From Streptomyces sp. NBC_01788 (GTDB lineage Bacteria > Actinomycetota > Actinomycetes > Streptomycetales > Streptomycetaceae), in NCBI RefSeq assembly GCF_035917575.1, contig NZ_CP109090.1, positions 5,642,001 to 5,706,000 of the forward strand: a stretch of DNA of 64,000 nt, written 5' to 3'. Made by a program: the position numbers and the translations under genes. This document shows, in pieces, positions 17,035 to 26,090 of this stretch; position 1 is the stretch's first letter; each line of letters begins with the position of its first letter. Under the pieces are notes generated by a model. The model searched no databases and had not been told where the DNA came from. It saw nothing but the letters and a program-made list of their open reading frames with translations.

Positions 17035-17465
17035 GGCGCACAGGATCGCAGGTCCAGCCGGCCTGCCTTCAACCCGGCGGGGCGGCGGAGCCGCGTACGC
17101 CGAAGGGCCGGCGCAAGGGGGGATGTGCGCCGGCCCGACGGAGACGGCCGGCCCATCTGTCTGCGACCGTCCGGAACGGAAGGCCGCGCGCCCCGGGGGG
17201 TTTGGGGCGGGCGACTGTCCGATCATTGAGGAGAACCGGAACCCGTGGGTTCCGGGTGTGTGCGCGAGGCACGACCAGGTCGAAGCTGGGGAGGCTACGG
17301 CCTGAGGCCGTCCACAGTCCCCTGTGGACGGGTGTATCTCTCATCCGGGAAGAACTTACGGCAGCCGGTGGGCGGGGGACAGCAAGAACGGGGTCCTGCC
17401 ATCCACCTCGCACACCTTCTTCACACGCTCTGCCGCCGGCTGCGCCAGGCGTGCGTATCCGACGC
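17035..17465. promoter_or_regulatory. 431-base intergenic region with two strong palindromes
   Basis: No coding sequence is convincing here. CCGGAACCCGTGGGTTCCGG (17236-17255) is a perfect palindrome. CCGTCCACAG (17308-17317) and CTGTGGACGG (17322-17331) form a perfect 10-bp stem with a TCCC loop, about 135 bases after the gabT stop; it may be the gabT terminator. The part next to 17034 should hold the PAP2 promoter, but no clear -35/-10 pair is visible. Confidence 0.5.
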
Positions 17466-18800
17466 TCAGATGCGCGCGAACGCCTGCTCGATGATGTCGA
17501 GGCCCTCGTTCAGCAGGGACTCGTCGATGACGAGCGGGGGCAGGAAGCGCAGCACGTTGCCGTAGGTGCCGCAGCTCAGCACCAGCAGGCCCTCGGCGTG
17601 GCAGGCCTTGGTGAGCGCGGCCGTCGCCTCCGGGTTCGGCTCCTTGGTGTCACGGTCCTTGACCAGCTCGATCGCGATCATCGCGCCGCGGCCGCGGACG
17701 TCGCCGATGATGTCGAACTTGTCCTGCATCGCGGTGAGGCGGGCCTTCATGACCTCCTCGATCCGCTTCGCCCTGGCGTTGAGGTCGAGCTCCTTCATGG
17801 TCTCGATCGCGCCGAGCGCGCCCGCGCAGGCCACCGGGTTGCCGCCGTAGGTGCCGCCGAGGCCGCCCGCGTGCGCGGCGTCCATGATCTCGGCGCGGCC
17901 GGTGACGGCGGCCAGCGGCAGACCGCCGGCGATGCCCTTGGCGGTGGTGATCAGGTCCGGGACGATGCCCTCGTCCTCGCAGGCGAACCACTGGCCGGTG
18001 CGGCAGAAGCCGGCCTGGATCTCGTCGGCGACGAAGACGATGCCGTTGTCGGCGGCGAACTGGCGGATCGCGGGCAGGAAGCCCTTGGCCGGCTCGATGA
18101 AGCCGCCCTCGCCGAGCAGCGGCTCGATGATGATCGCGGCCACGTTGTCCGCGCCGACCTGCTTGGTGATCTGGTCGATGGCCTGCTTGGCGGCTTCGGG
18201 GCCGGCGTTCTCCGGGCCGGTCGGCCAGCGGTAGCCGTAGGCCACCGGCACACGGTAGACCTCGGGCGCGAAGGGGCCGAAGCCGTGCTTGTACGGCATG
18301 TTCTTCGCGGTCAGCGCCATGGTGAGGTTGGTGCGGCCGTGGTAGCCGTGGTCGAAGACGACGACGGCCTGGCGCTTGGTGTAGGCGCGGGCGATCTTGA
18401 CGGCGTTCTCGACGGCCTCGGCGCCCGAGTTGAACAGCGCGGACTTCTTGGCGTGGTCACCCGGCGTGAGCTCGGCCAGCGCCTCGGCGACGGCCACGTA
18501 GCCCTCGTACGGCGTGACCATGAAACAGGTGTGGGTGAAGTCGGCGAGCTGCGCGGAGGCACGGCGTACGACGGCCTCGGCGGAGGCGCCGACCGAGGTC
18601 ACCGCGATGCCGGAGCCGAAGTCGATGAGGCGGTTGCCGTCGACGTCCTCGATGATGCCGCCGCCGGCACGCGTGACGAAGACCGGCAGCGTGGAGCCGA
18701 CGCCCTGCGCGACCACTGCGGTCCGGCGGGCCTGCAGCTCCTGCGACTTCGGGCCGGGGATGGCGGTGACGACGCGGCGCTCCTGCTCAAGTGCGGTCAT
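17466..18800 (-). CDS. gabT: 4-aminobutyrate aminotransferase
   Basis: A 444-residue class III PLP aminotransferase. Lys288 in TTAKG binds the cofactor, with Asp259 in ADEIQ and the NSGAEAVENAVK block upstream. It transfers the amino group of GABA to 2-oxoglutarate to give succinate semialdehyde and glutamate. Length and motifs match GabT. ATG 18800 has AGGGAG upstream. It stands 5 kb downstream of the putrescine operon and 5 kb before an aldehyde dehydrogenase, so the neighbourhood covers putrescine to GABA to succinate. 18801-19081 is the divergent promoter region shared with the ATPase gene. Confidence 0.93.
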   Translation of the reverse strand: MTALEQERRVVTAIPGPKSQELQARRTAVVAQGVGSTLPVFVTRAGGGIIEDVDGNRLIDFGSGIAVTSVGASAEAVVRRASAQLADFTHTCFMVTPYEGYVAVAEALAELTPGDHAKKSALFNSGAEAVENAVKIARAYTKRQAVVVFDHGYHGRTNLTMALTAKNMPYKHGFGPFAPEVYRVPVAYGYRWPTGPENAGPEAAKQAIDQITKQVGADNVAAIIIEPLLGEGGFIEPAKGFLPAIRQFAADNGIVFVADEIQAGFCRTGQWFACEDEGIVPDLITTAKGIAGGLPLAAVTGRAEIMDAAHAGGLGGTYGGNPVACAGALGAIETMKELDLNARAKRIEEVMKARLTAMQDKFDIIGDVRGRGAMIAIELVKDRDTKEPNPEATAALTKACHAEGLLVLSCGTYGNVLRFLPPLVIDESLLNEGLDIIEQAFARI

Positions 18801-19081
18801 GGGGGCTCCCTGATGAGATCTTGCGTACGGCGGCGTTTTTCGGACGCTTTTCCTTCTTTTCTCGCAGGTTAGGACGGCGGGCACAGGCTGGGCATGCTCC
18901 ATGTGGGCGTTGTCGTCGCCCGCGGTTGTCCGCGGTGGACATAGGGGCGGTCGCGGACCGGAGACGCGCGGCGCCGGCGCCGTGACCTGCGGCGCGCCGC
19001 GCAATCGGTGAACTCCCCATGCGCGGGCGTTAGATTGACTCGCTGACGGTGGACACAGCGGCTGGCCAGGGGGCAAGGGCG

Positions 19082-21502
19082 ATGGACGACGGGACGCAGG
19101 ACGCCCGGGGTACGCACGCGAACCCCGTGCCACGCCCGGCGATGCCACAGGAGGCTCCCGCGACGCCACCCCGGCCGCGCATGCCCCCGGCTGCCGCCCC
19201 CGGCGCCCAGGAGCAGCATCCCCGAGGGGGACCCGCGCACGGGCAGCGGTCCGCCGTCGCCGAGTGGCTCGACACCCCCCGCCCGGCCGCCGCGCCCGGC
19301 GTCTGGCGCTTCGGCCACCGCCCGCCCAAGCCCGCCAGGACACCGGACCGGCTGCCCTCGATCACGATCGTCGGACTGCTGATCCCGCTGGTCGTGGCGC
19401 TGCTCGTGTGGTCGCTGTGGCGGCAGGGCGCGCTGCCGTACCAGTGGGCGCCGCTGAAGCTGTTCACCCCGGGCGACTGGTGGTGGGGCGGCACCGTGTC
19501 CCCCAAGGAACCGCAGGGCCGCGAGGCGATGGTGGTCTACGACGGCGTGTTCTTCGCCGTGCTCGTCTACGCCGCCGCACGGCTGGGCAGCTGGCCCGAC
19601 GTCGTACGGCACTTCGTGGGCCGCCGCCCGCAGCCCGCGCGGGCCCTGTCCGCCGCCGCCGGCGCCCTGATCGCCCTCAGCCTGGTCTTCCCCGGCGCCT
19701 TCCCGGGCGTCGGCTGGGATCCGGTGCCGGTCGTCGACCCCCTGTTCTCCCTGATCGTCCTCGTGTCGGGCGGTTACGGCCTGTTCGCCTCCCCGTTGTT
19801 CACCGACGCGCTGTACGCGCTCATCACCCTGCTGGTCGTCTGGCCGTTCGCCCGGGTCGGCGGCTGGTGGGCGTACGCCGGGGAGGTCGCCGCGCGCCGC
19901 CGGGCGGCCGCGGACCCCGTCGCCCCGCCCGCGGCGGACCTGCCGCGGTCGCAGTGGCCCGGACCGCGCGAGGCCGGGCAGTACCGGGCGGCCGACCTGC
20001 TGGCCGCCGAGGTGGCCGCCGACCGCATGAACGACGTCGACTGCGCCCGGATCGAGCGGGAGTGGGAGGCGGCCCGGCGGGAGGCGCGCGCGGCCGCCTT
20101 CGCCGACACCGTGCTGCGGGAGGGCGCCGCCGCCTGGACCCACCCCTCCGGGGAGCGCGACCTTCCGGGCCGCACCGCGCGCCACGACCTGCTGGAAGGC
20201 CAGGTGCGCATCGGACGGTGGACGGGGGAGCGGACCCCGCGCGACTACGAGGGGGCCGGGGCCGCCCTCGGCCCCGGGACACTCGGCACCTCGCTGCTGC
20301 TGGTGGGCCCGCCCGGCTCCGGGAAGACCCGGCACGTCACCGCACCGGTCACCGAGGCGCTCACCCTCCAGGCGCTGACCGGAGAGTGCGCGGTCGTCGC
20401 CGTCTGCGCCGCCGGGACCCCGCTCGGCCCGGACTCCGCGTACGACGTGGTGGTACGGATCGGCGACCCCGCCTCCGTCCACGACCTCGACCCGTACGCC
20501 GGGTCCGACGACCCCGACGAGGCCGCCGCCTTCCTCGCCGAGGCCCTGGCCGGCGACCTCGACACCGTCGGCGGGCAGAGCGCCGCCACCGCGCTCGCCC
20601 AGTTGCTCGGCCCCTACCGCGCGGTGCACGGGCACTTCCCGCCGCTGCCGGCGCTGCGCGAACTGCTGGAGGGCGACCCGGGCGCGCTCGCGTCCCTGCG
20701 GGCGGCGCTGCCGGCGGACGAGCACGCCGTGCTGCGGCGCGAACTCGACGCCCGGATGCGGCAGGCGGGCTCCGCGGCCGACGCCGGACGGGCCCTCGCG
20801 GACCGGCTCGCGCTTCTGGACCGGCCGGTCTTCGCCGAGTTCTTCGGCGCGGCGGGGCCCGGCAGCCGGCCCTTCTCACTGCGCGCGGTGGCCCACCACC
20901 CGCTGCGGGTCCGCGTCGACCTGCCCGAACACGGGCACGAGGAGGCGTCCCGGCTGATCACCCGGCTGGTCCTGGCCCAGTTCCACAGCGTCGTACGGGA
21001 CACCCGGCGCCCCCACTTCGCCTGTCTGGTCCTCGACGACGCCACCGGGGCCGTCACCGCCGAGTCGGTGCGCCGCGTCCAGGGGCTGCGCTCCCAGAAC
21101 GCCGGCGTCGTCCTCGCACTCCGCTCGGTCGCCGACGTGCCCGAGGCGCTGCACGGCCCGCTGCTCGCGGCCGTCGGCTGCCGTATGGCGCTGGCCGGTG
21201 TCACCACCTGGGACGGCAGCCGGTTCGCGCAGGCCTGGGGGACCGAGTGGGTGGAGACCAAGGAGGTGGCCAAGCACACCGTCTTCGCCCACCAGCCGAT
21301 GACCCGCGCCATCCACGCCCTGCGCAAGCTGGTGACCGGACGGGCCGTGACCACGGACGCTGTGACGACCCGGCAGGTGGAGCGGGAGCGCTGGTCCGCC
21401 TCCCAGCTGGCCCACGAGGTCCCGCCCGGACACGCGGTGCTGTCGCTGACCGACGTACGGGGCGAGCACGCGCCGCCGCTGCTGGTGGACCTGCGGGGCT
21501 GA
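19082..21502 (+). CDS. Membrane-anchored VirD4/TraG-like ATPase
   Basis: An 806-residue protein. Residues 1-90 are Pro-rich; about five membrane helices fall between 93 and 260 (near 93-113, 153-168, 186-205, 221-238, 243-259). The cytoplasmic part has Walker A GPPGSGKT (409-416) and a Walker B-like CLVLDD in the later third. The layout resembles type IV coupling proteins and FtsK-HerA ATPases, but no relaxase or secretion genes are near. It is an unassigned ATP/GTP-binding protein kept beside gabT and the PucR gene. ATG 19082 has AGGGGG and AAGG upstream; GTG 19049 has none. Confidence 0.8.
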   Translation: MDDGTQDARGTHANPVPRPAMPQEAPATPPRPRMPPAAAPGAQEQHPRGGPAHGQRSAVAEWLDTPRPAAAPGVWRFGHRPPKPARTPDRLPSITIVGLLIPLVVALLVWSLWRQGALPYQWAPLKLFTPGDWWWGGTVSPKEPQGREAMVVYDGVFFAVLVYAAARLGSWPDVVRHFVGRRPQPARALSAAAGALIALSLVFPGAFPGVGWDPVPVVDPLFSLIVLVSGGYGLFASPLFTDALYALITLLVVWPFARVGGWWAYAGEVAARRRAAADPVAPPAADLPRSQWPGPREAGQYRAADLLAAEVAADRMNDVDCARIEREWEAARREARAAAFADTVLREGAAAWTHPSGERDLPGRTARHDLLEGQVRIGRWTGERTPRDYEGAGAALGPGTLGTSLLLVGPPGSGKTRHVTAPVTEALTLQALTGECAVVAVCAAGTPLGPDSAYDVVVRIGDPASVHDLDPYAGSDDPDEAAAFLAEALAGDLDTVGGQSAATALAQLLGPYRAVHGHFPPLPALRELLEGDPGALASLRAALPADEHAVLRRELDARMRQAGSAADAGRALADRLALLDRPVFAEFFGAAGPGSRPFSLRAVAHHPLRVRVDLPEHGHEEASRLITRLVLAQFHSVVRDTRRPHFACLVLDDATGAVTAESVRRVQGLRSQNAGVVLALRSVADVPEALHGPLLAAVGCRMALAGVTTWDGSRFAQAWGTEWVETKEVAKHTVFAHQPMTRAIHALRKLVTGRAVTTDAVTTRQVERERWSASQLAHEVPPGHAVLSLTDVRGEHAPPLLVDLRG

Positions 21503-21531
21503 CCGGACCGGGGCGGAGCGAGGCGGCGGGC

Positions 21532-21567
21532 GTCCGTACGGACGGTGACGCGTTCACCGTACGGTGA
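21532..21567. promoter_or_regulatory. Nested palindromes upstream of the PucR gene
   Basis: Three overlapping or adjoining palindromes: GTCCGTACGGAC (21532-21543), GGTGACGCGTTCACC (21544-21558) and TCACCGTACGGTGA (21554-21567). They lie 30 bases after the ATPase stop and about 145 bases before the PucR start. They could be a terminator, an operator cluster, or both. Confidence 0.5.
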
Positions 21568-21633
21568 GGCAGAATCGGCATAGGCCGTTCATACGTGACG
21601 TCCAAAAGATCACAATGATCATCCGACCTCCAT

Positions 21634-21653
21634 GGAAGTTCCGGAGAACTTCC
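21634..21653. promoter_or_regulatory. Inverted repeat 58 bases before the PucR start
   Basis: GGAAGTTC (21634-21641) and GAACTTCC (21646-21653) are perfect 8-bp arms around CGGA. The position is right for an autoregulatory operator. Confidence 0.5.
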
Positions 21654-21710
21654 GGAAAAACCGCCGCCGCAGGACCTCCGCCGAAGCATCTCTGCCGACC
21701 AGAAGGCCCC

Positions 21711-23381
21711 ATGCCCCCGACGCTCGCCTCGCTCGTCCACCACTCCGCGCTCAAGCTGACCGTGCGCGCGGCCGGGGACCGCCTGGACGTACCCGTCCGC
21801 TGGGCCCACGTCAGCGAGCTCGCCGACCCCGTGCCGTACATGGAGGGCGGGGAGCTGCTGCTGATCACCGCGCTCAAGCTGGACGCGGAGGATCCCGAGG
21901 CCATGCGCCGCTATGTGAAGCGGCTGGCCAAGGCCGGGGTCGTCGGGCTCGGCTTCGCCGTCGGAGTCAACTACGAGGACATCCCCGCGGCGCTCGTCGC
22001 CGCCGCCGAGGAGGAGGGGCTGCCACTGCTCGAAGTGCCCCGCCGCACCCCGTTCCTCGCCATCAGCAAGGCCGTCTCGGCGGCCATCGCGGCCGACCAG
22101 TACCGGGCGGTCACGGCCGGCTTCGCCGCCCAGCGGGAACTGACCAGGCAGGCCCTGAACGCCGGACCGGAGGGACTGCTCGCCGCGCTCGCGGCCCAGG
22201 TGGACGGCTGGACGGCGCTCTACGACGCCTCGGGAGCCGTGGTCGCCGCGGCACCCGAATGGGCCGCACGCCGCGCCGAACGGCTCACGGCGGACATCGA
22301 ACGGCTGCGCGACCGGGCGGCCCCGGCGTCCGCCGTGGTCGGCGGACCCGAGACCGAGGACCGCGTCGAACTCCACTCCATCGGCACCGGACGCCGCCCG
22401 CGTGCCGCGCTCGCCGTCGGCACGGCCGCCACCCTCGGCACCGCCGAGCGGTACGCCGTCCACTCCGCCGTGGCCCTGCTGACCCTCACCACGGAACGCT
22501 CACGCTCGCTGCACGCCGCCGAGCAGCGGATCGGCGCCGCCGTGCTGCGCATGCTGCTCGCCGGTCAGCCCGACCACGCCCGCGCGGTGGCCGGCGACCT
22601 GTACGGCGGCCTCCTGGACGCCCCCTTCCGCGTGATCGTCGCCGAGTCCGCATCGGCGTCCGCCGCTCGGGCCCACGCCGGCGCACACGCGCGTGTGCGG
22701 CCCGCGGCGCCCTCCCAGGCCGCCGTCCTGGCCGCCGCCGACCCCTGCGCCGACCCGCTCACCGCGCTGGCCGAGGTCGTCGAGGCGGCCTCCGCCCGGT
22801 CGGGGGAGGCGGTCCTGGTGGTCCCCGACGGGGAGCGCCTGGTGGTGCTGGCCGCCGACGGGGGCGCGGCCGTGGCGGTGTGCGGCCAGTACGCGGCGGC
22901 GCTGGAGGCGGCGCGGGCGGAGGCCGTGCGGGAGCAGTCGGGCGGCGGGGACGAGGACGAACTGGTCGTCGGGCTGTCCGGACCGGCCGGGCCCATCGCG
23001 GCCGCCGCCGCGTACAAGCAGGCCGAACAGGCGCTGTCGGTGGCACGGCGGCGCGGACGGGTGCTCGTCGAGCACGAACAGCTCGCCTCCGGGTCGGTGC
23101 TGCCGCTGCTGGCGGACGACGCGGTCCGGGCGTTCGCGGACGGGCTGCTGCGCGCGCTGTACGAGCACGACGCGACCGGACGCGGCGACCTGGTGGCCTC
23201 GCTGCGGGCGTGGCTGTCCCGGCACGGCCAGTGGGACGCGGCCGCCGCCGACCTCGGCGTCCACCGGCACACCCTGCGGTACCGGATGCGCAGGGTCGAG
23301 GAGATCCTCGGCCGCTCCCTGGACGACCCGGACGTGCGGATGGAGCTGTGGCTGGCACTGAAGGCCACGTCCACGGAGTAG
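21711..23381 (+). CDS. PucR-family transcriptional regulator
   Basis: A 556-residue regulator. Residues about 1-125 form the PucR N-terminal domain (RWAHVSELADPVPYMEGGEL), a GGDEF-like middle region follows, and the C-terminus is the PucR helix-turn-helix (LRAWLSRHGQWDAAAADLGV). Members control purine, proline or GABA catabolism. Its place directly before the aldehyde dehydrogenase gene and near gabT suggests control of the GABA genes. ATG 21711 has AAGG upstream and begins the conserved domain; the frame extends further but through the palindromes. Confidence 0.88.
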   Translation: MPPTLASLVHHSALKLTVRAAGDRLDVPVRWAHVSELADPVPYMEGGELLLITALKLDAEDPEAMRRYVKRLAKAGVVGLGFAVGVNYEDIPAALVAAAEEEGLPLLEVPRRTPFLAISKAVSAAIAADQYRAVTAGFAAQRELTRQALNAGPEGLLAALAAQVDGWTALYDASGAVVAAAPEWAARRAERLTADIERLRDRAAPASAVVGGPETEDRVELHSIGTGRRPRAALAVGTAATLGTAERYAVHSAVALLTLTTERSRSLHAAEQRIGAAVLRMLLAGQPDHARAVAGDLYGGLLDAPFRVIVAESASASAARAHAGAHARVRPAAPSQAAVLAAADPCADPLTALAEVVEAASARSGEAVLVVPDGERLVVLAADGGAAVAVCGQYAAALEAARAEAVREQSGGGDEDELVVGLSGPAGPIAAAAAYKQAEQALSVARRRGRVLVEHEQLASGSVLPLLADDAVRAFADGLLRALYEHDATGRGDLVASLRAWLSRHGQWDAAAADLGVHRHTLRYRMRRVEEILGRSLDDPDVRMELWLALKATSTE

Positions 23382-23531
23382 GCACCCCGCTCTTCGGCGC
23401 TCGTACGCCAATCCGGCGCACCCGCGCCCCGCACTGCTACGACTCGGACAAACGACCCCGGGCCGCCCCAGCCCTACCGTGGTCGACGAAAGCCAAGTAC
23501 ATCTTCTACGCGGAAGGGCCGGGACTCCTTG

Positions 23532-24977
23532 ATGACTTCCACCCACGCCTTCTGGCTCGCCGGCCGCCAGGTCACCGGCGAGGACACCTTCGACGTCACC
23601 AACCCGTGGGACGGGCGCCTGGTCGGCAAGGTCGGCGTGCCGACCGACGCCCAGGTCGAGGAGGCCGTGGCCGCCGCGTACGCCGTGCGGGACGAGTTCG
23701 CCGCCACCCCGGCGCACGTGCGGGCCGCCGCCCTCGACCACGTCAGCAAGCGGCTGGTCGAGCGCACCGAGGAGATCGCGCAGCTCATCTCCGCCGAGAA
23801 CGGCAAGCCGATCAAGTGGGCGCGCGGTGAGGTCGGCCGTGCCGTGTCCGTGTTCAGGTTCGCCGCGGAGGAGGCCCGCCGGTTCAACGGCGGCGACGCC
23901 CAGCGCCTGGACACCGACGCCGGCGGTCAGGGCCGCCTCGCCTTCACCCGCCGCTTCCCCAAGGGCGTCGTCCTCGGCATCGCGCCGTTCAACTTCCCGC
24001 TGAACCTGTGCGCCCACAAGGTCGCCCCGGCCATCGCCGCCGGCGCGCCGATCATCCTCAAGCCCGCCCCGGCCACCCCGCTGTCCGGGCTGATCCTCGG
24101 CGAGCTGCTGGCCGAGACCGAGCTGCCGGCCGGCTCCTGGTCGATCCTCCCGGTCGCCAACGACAAGATGCCGGCCCTCGTCCAGGACGAGCGCCTGCCG
24201 GTCATCTCCTTCACCGGTTCCGAGAAGGTCGGCTACGCGATCATGGACTCGGTGCCGCGCAAGCACTGCACCCTGGAGCTCGGCGGCAACGGCGCGGCCG
24301 TCGTCCTCGCCGACTGGGCGAGCGACGAGGACCTGGACTGGGCCGCGGGCCGCATCGCGACCTTCTCCAACTACCAGGGCGGCCAGTCCTGCATCTCCGT
24401 GCAGCGCGTGATCGCCGACGCCGCGGTCTACGACCGCCTGCTGCCGCGCATCGTCGCCGCAGTCGAGGCCCAGGTCACCGGTGACCCCTCCGACCCGAAG
24501 ACCGACGTCGGCCCGCTGGTCAGCGAGGACGCCGCCAAGCGCGTGGAGTCCTGGGTCCAGGAGGCCGTCGACGCCGGCGCCACCCTGCACACCGGCGGCA
24601 AGCGCGACGGCGCCTCGTACGCCCCGACCGTCCTCACCGATGTGCCCTCCGAGGTGACGATCTCCTGCGAGGAGGTCTTCGGCCCGGTCCTGAGCGTGCA
24701 GAAGGTGAACGGCGAGGCCGAGGCCTTCGCCGCCGTCAACGACTCCAAGTACGGCCTCCAGGCAGGCGTGTTCACCCACGACCTCCAGACGGCCTTCCGC
24801 GCCCACCGCGCCCTGGAGGTCGGCGGCGTGGTCGTCGGCGACGCCCCCTCCTACCGCGCCGACCAGATGCCGTACGGCGGCGTCAAGCAGTCCGGCGTGG
24901 GCCGTGAGGGCGTCAAGTTCGCGATGGAGGACTACACCTACGAGCGCGTCCTGGTCCTGACGGGCCTCGCCCTGTAG
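23532..24977 (+). CDS. Aldehyde dehydrogenase, candidate succinate-semialdehyde dehydrogenase
   Basis: A 481-residue aldehyde dehydrogenase with catalytic Cys287 in GGQSC and Glu249 in LELGGN; FTGSEKVG is the nucleotide loop. Next to PucR and gabT it is the obvious candidate to oxidise succinate semialdehyde to succinate. The GQSC context, rather than the GQVC of typical GabD, also occurs in lactaldehyde and related dehydrogenases, so specificity is open and no symbol is given. ATG 23532 is preceded by a TTG in frame that is less likely. A very strong terminator follows 20 bases after the stop. Confidence 0.85.
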   Translation: MTSTHAFWLAGRQVTGEDTFDVTNPWDGRLVGKVGVPTDAQVEEAVAAAYAVRDEFAATPAHVRAAALDHVSKRLVERTEEIAQLISAENGKPIKWARGEVGRAVSVFRFAAEEARRFNGGDAQRLDTDAGGQGRLAFTRRFPKGVVLGIAPFNFPLNLCAHKVAPAIAAGAPIILKPAPATPLSGLILGELLAETELPAGSWSILPVANDKMPALVQDERLPVISFTGSEKVGYAIMDSVPRKHCTLELGGNGAAVVLADWASDEDLDWAAGRIATFSNYQGGQSCISVQRVIADAAVYDRLLPRIVAAVEAQVTGDPSDPKTDVGPLVSEDAAKRVESWVQEAVDAGATLHTGGKRDGASYAPTVLTDVPSEVTISCEEVFGPVLSVQKVNGEAEAFAAVNDSKYGLQAGVFTHDLQTAFRAHRALEVGGVVVGDAPSYRADQMPYGGVKQSGVGREGVKFAMEDYTYERVLVLTGLAL

Positions 24978-24997
24978 ACCTGACGGTTCACTCGCCG

Positions 24998-25038
24998 ACA
25001 ACGGCCGGAGCCCGCTGTGCGGGGGCTCCGGCCGTTGT
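24998..25038 (+). terminator. Strong terminator of the aldehyde dehydrogenase gene
   Basis: A perfect 16-bp stem: ACAACGGCCGGAGCCC (24998-25013) pairs with GGGCTCCGGCCGTTGT (25023-25038), loop 9 bases. Its 3' arm is repeated at 26091-26111. Confidence 0.85.
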
Positions 25039-25039
25039 C
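25019..25039 (+). repeat. Left direct repeat of the integrase scar (candidate attL)
   Basis: A 21-base segment around GGGGGCTCCGGCCGT that forms the 3' arm of the terminator. It matches 26091-26111 at 20 of 21 positions. The integrase remnant starts 98 bases downstream. Confidence 0.5.
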
Positions 25040-25136
25040 ATACATGTGCCCACTGACCTGCTGGAACGGTCGAATCTTGGCTGATTTCCCTGGACTTGTG
25101 GGAACACCGTGGGAACACGGGGCTAGCCTCCGGGCC

Positions 25137-25592
25137 ATGGCGAGCGTTGTGCGGCGCAGGAACAGGGCTGGGGAGATCACCAGCTTTCAGGTGAAGTGGC
25201 GTGACGGTGGCTCAGCGACCGGTGACTGGCAGACCGAGCGCTTCGACGACGAGGGCTCGGCCAAGGTGTTCAAGGGGGCCGTCGACGAGGCCGGGCAGAA
25301 CTGGCCCACGGGCTGGGTGAAGGGCAAGGGGTTCGTCGACGAGGCGTCTGCCGACGAACTGCAGTACCGCTTCGACCGCTTCGCGCGGGAGTCCATCAAG
25401 AACCGGACGGCGAGCAAGCGCTACAAGCAGCAGCGCATCAGGGCTCTGGAGATGTACGTCTTCCCCGTTTTCGGTCTCTGCGATGTGCGCTCTGCCGAGC
25501 ACTTCAGCAAGGCCTTCGTGTGGTTCGCCATCATGGGCGCGATTCTGTTGGTGGCTCTTGCGACCATGCTGGTGAAGACCAGGCACCGTTGA
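25137..25592 (+). pseudogene. Truncated tyrosine integrase fused to a foreign membrane tail
   Basis: The frame encodes 151 residues. The first 125 or so are the arm-binding and start of the core-binding domain of an actinobacterial tyrosine integrase (MASVVRRRNRAGEI at the start, later RYKQQRIRALEMYVFPVFGL). The catalytic domain with its R-HxxR-Y residues is missing. From about residue 127 the sequence becomes a hydrophobic helix ending VKTRHR, like the last helix of a transporter. This is a junction of unrelated fragments, not a working gene. It marks a decayed integrative element. Confidence 0.7.
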
Positions 25593-25876
25593 CCGAGCCG
25601 TCTTGCCCACGGCGGCGTGGCCGGCGCCATCGGCCTCATGGAGACCATGGCCGACGTCGGCGGCGCCGCGCGCCTGCTGCCCCAGTACTTCGGGGTGCTG
25701 CCCCGGTACCGCGGCCACGGCTACGGCCGGGCCATGTGGCGCGCGGCGATGCACTGGGGGCACCACCACAGCGCCGCGTACCAGCTCCTACGGACCGAGG
25801 TGGGCGGGGCCCGTACCGGCTGTGTGCGGCGGAGTGGCTGACGTCGCTCGGGTTCGCCTGCCAGCGGGAGGCCTGA
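25593..25876 (+). pseudogene. GNAT acetyltransferase fragment, N-truncated and frameshifted
   Basis: Directly after the chimeric frame, HGGVAGAIGLMETMADV then LPRYRGHGYGRAMWRAAM is the acetyl-CoA-binding end of a GNAT enzyme. The frame stops at 25841, but the expected ending (LCAAEWLTSLGFACQREA) continues in the frame ending at 25876, so a shift lies near 25795-25810. The N-terminal half is absent. It is a second gene remnant in the scar. 25877-26090 holds nothing recognisable beyond GC-rich short repeats. Confidence 0.7.
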
Positions 25877-26090
25877 CGTGGCGCAGGTGAGACCGGGGCG
25901 CATGAGCGCCCCGAGGGGGCGGGGCCGCTACCGCGCGTTCCCGCGTTCCCGGTGTGTTTCCACGGGAACACGGACGCCGTCCCGAGGCGGCCCGAGGCGG
26001 GCCGGAACGGGCTGACGCGGGTTGAAGCGTGGACGTTTCCACAGGTCGGAGGGAAACTGCAGGTCAGAGTGCGTGCGAGGGGCCCTCTAC

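Noticed and set aside
19049..19081. GTG 19049 as the start of the membrane ATPase
   Set aside because: No ribosome site; ATG 19082 has one.
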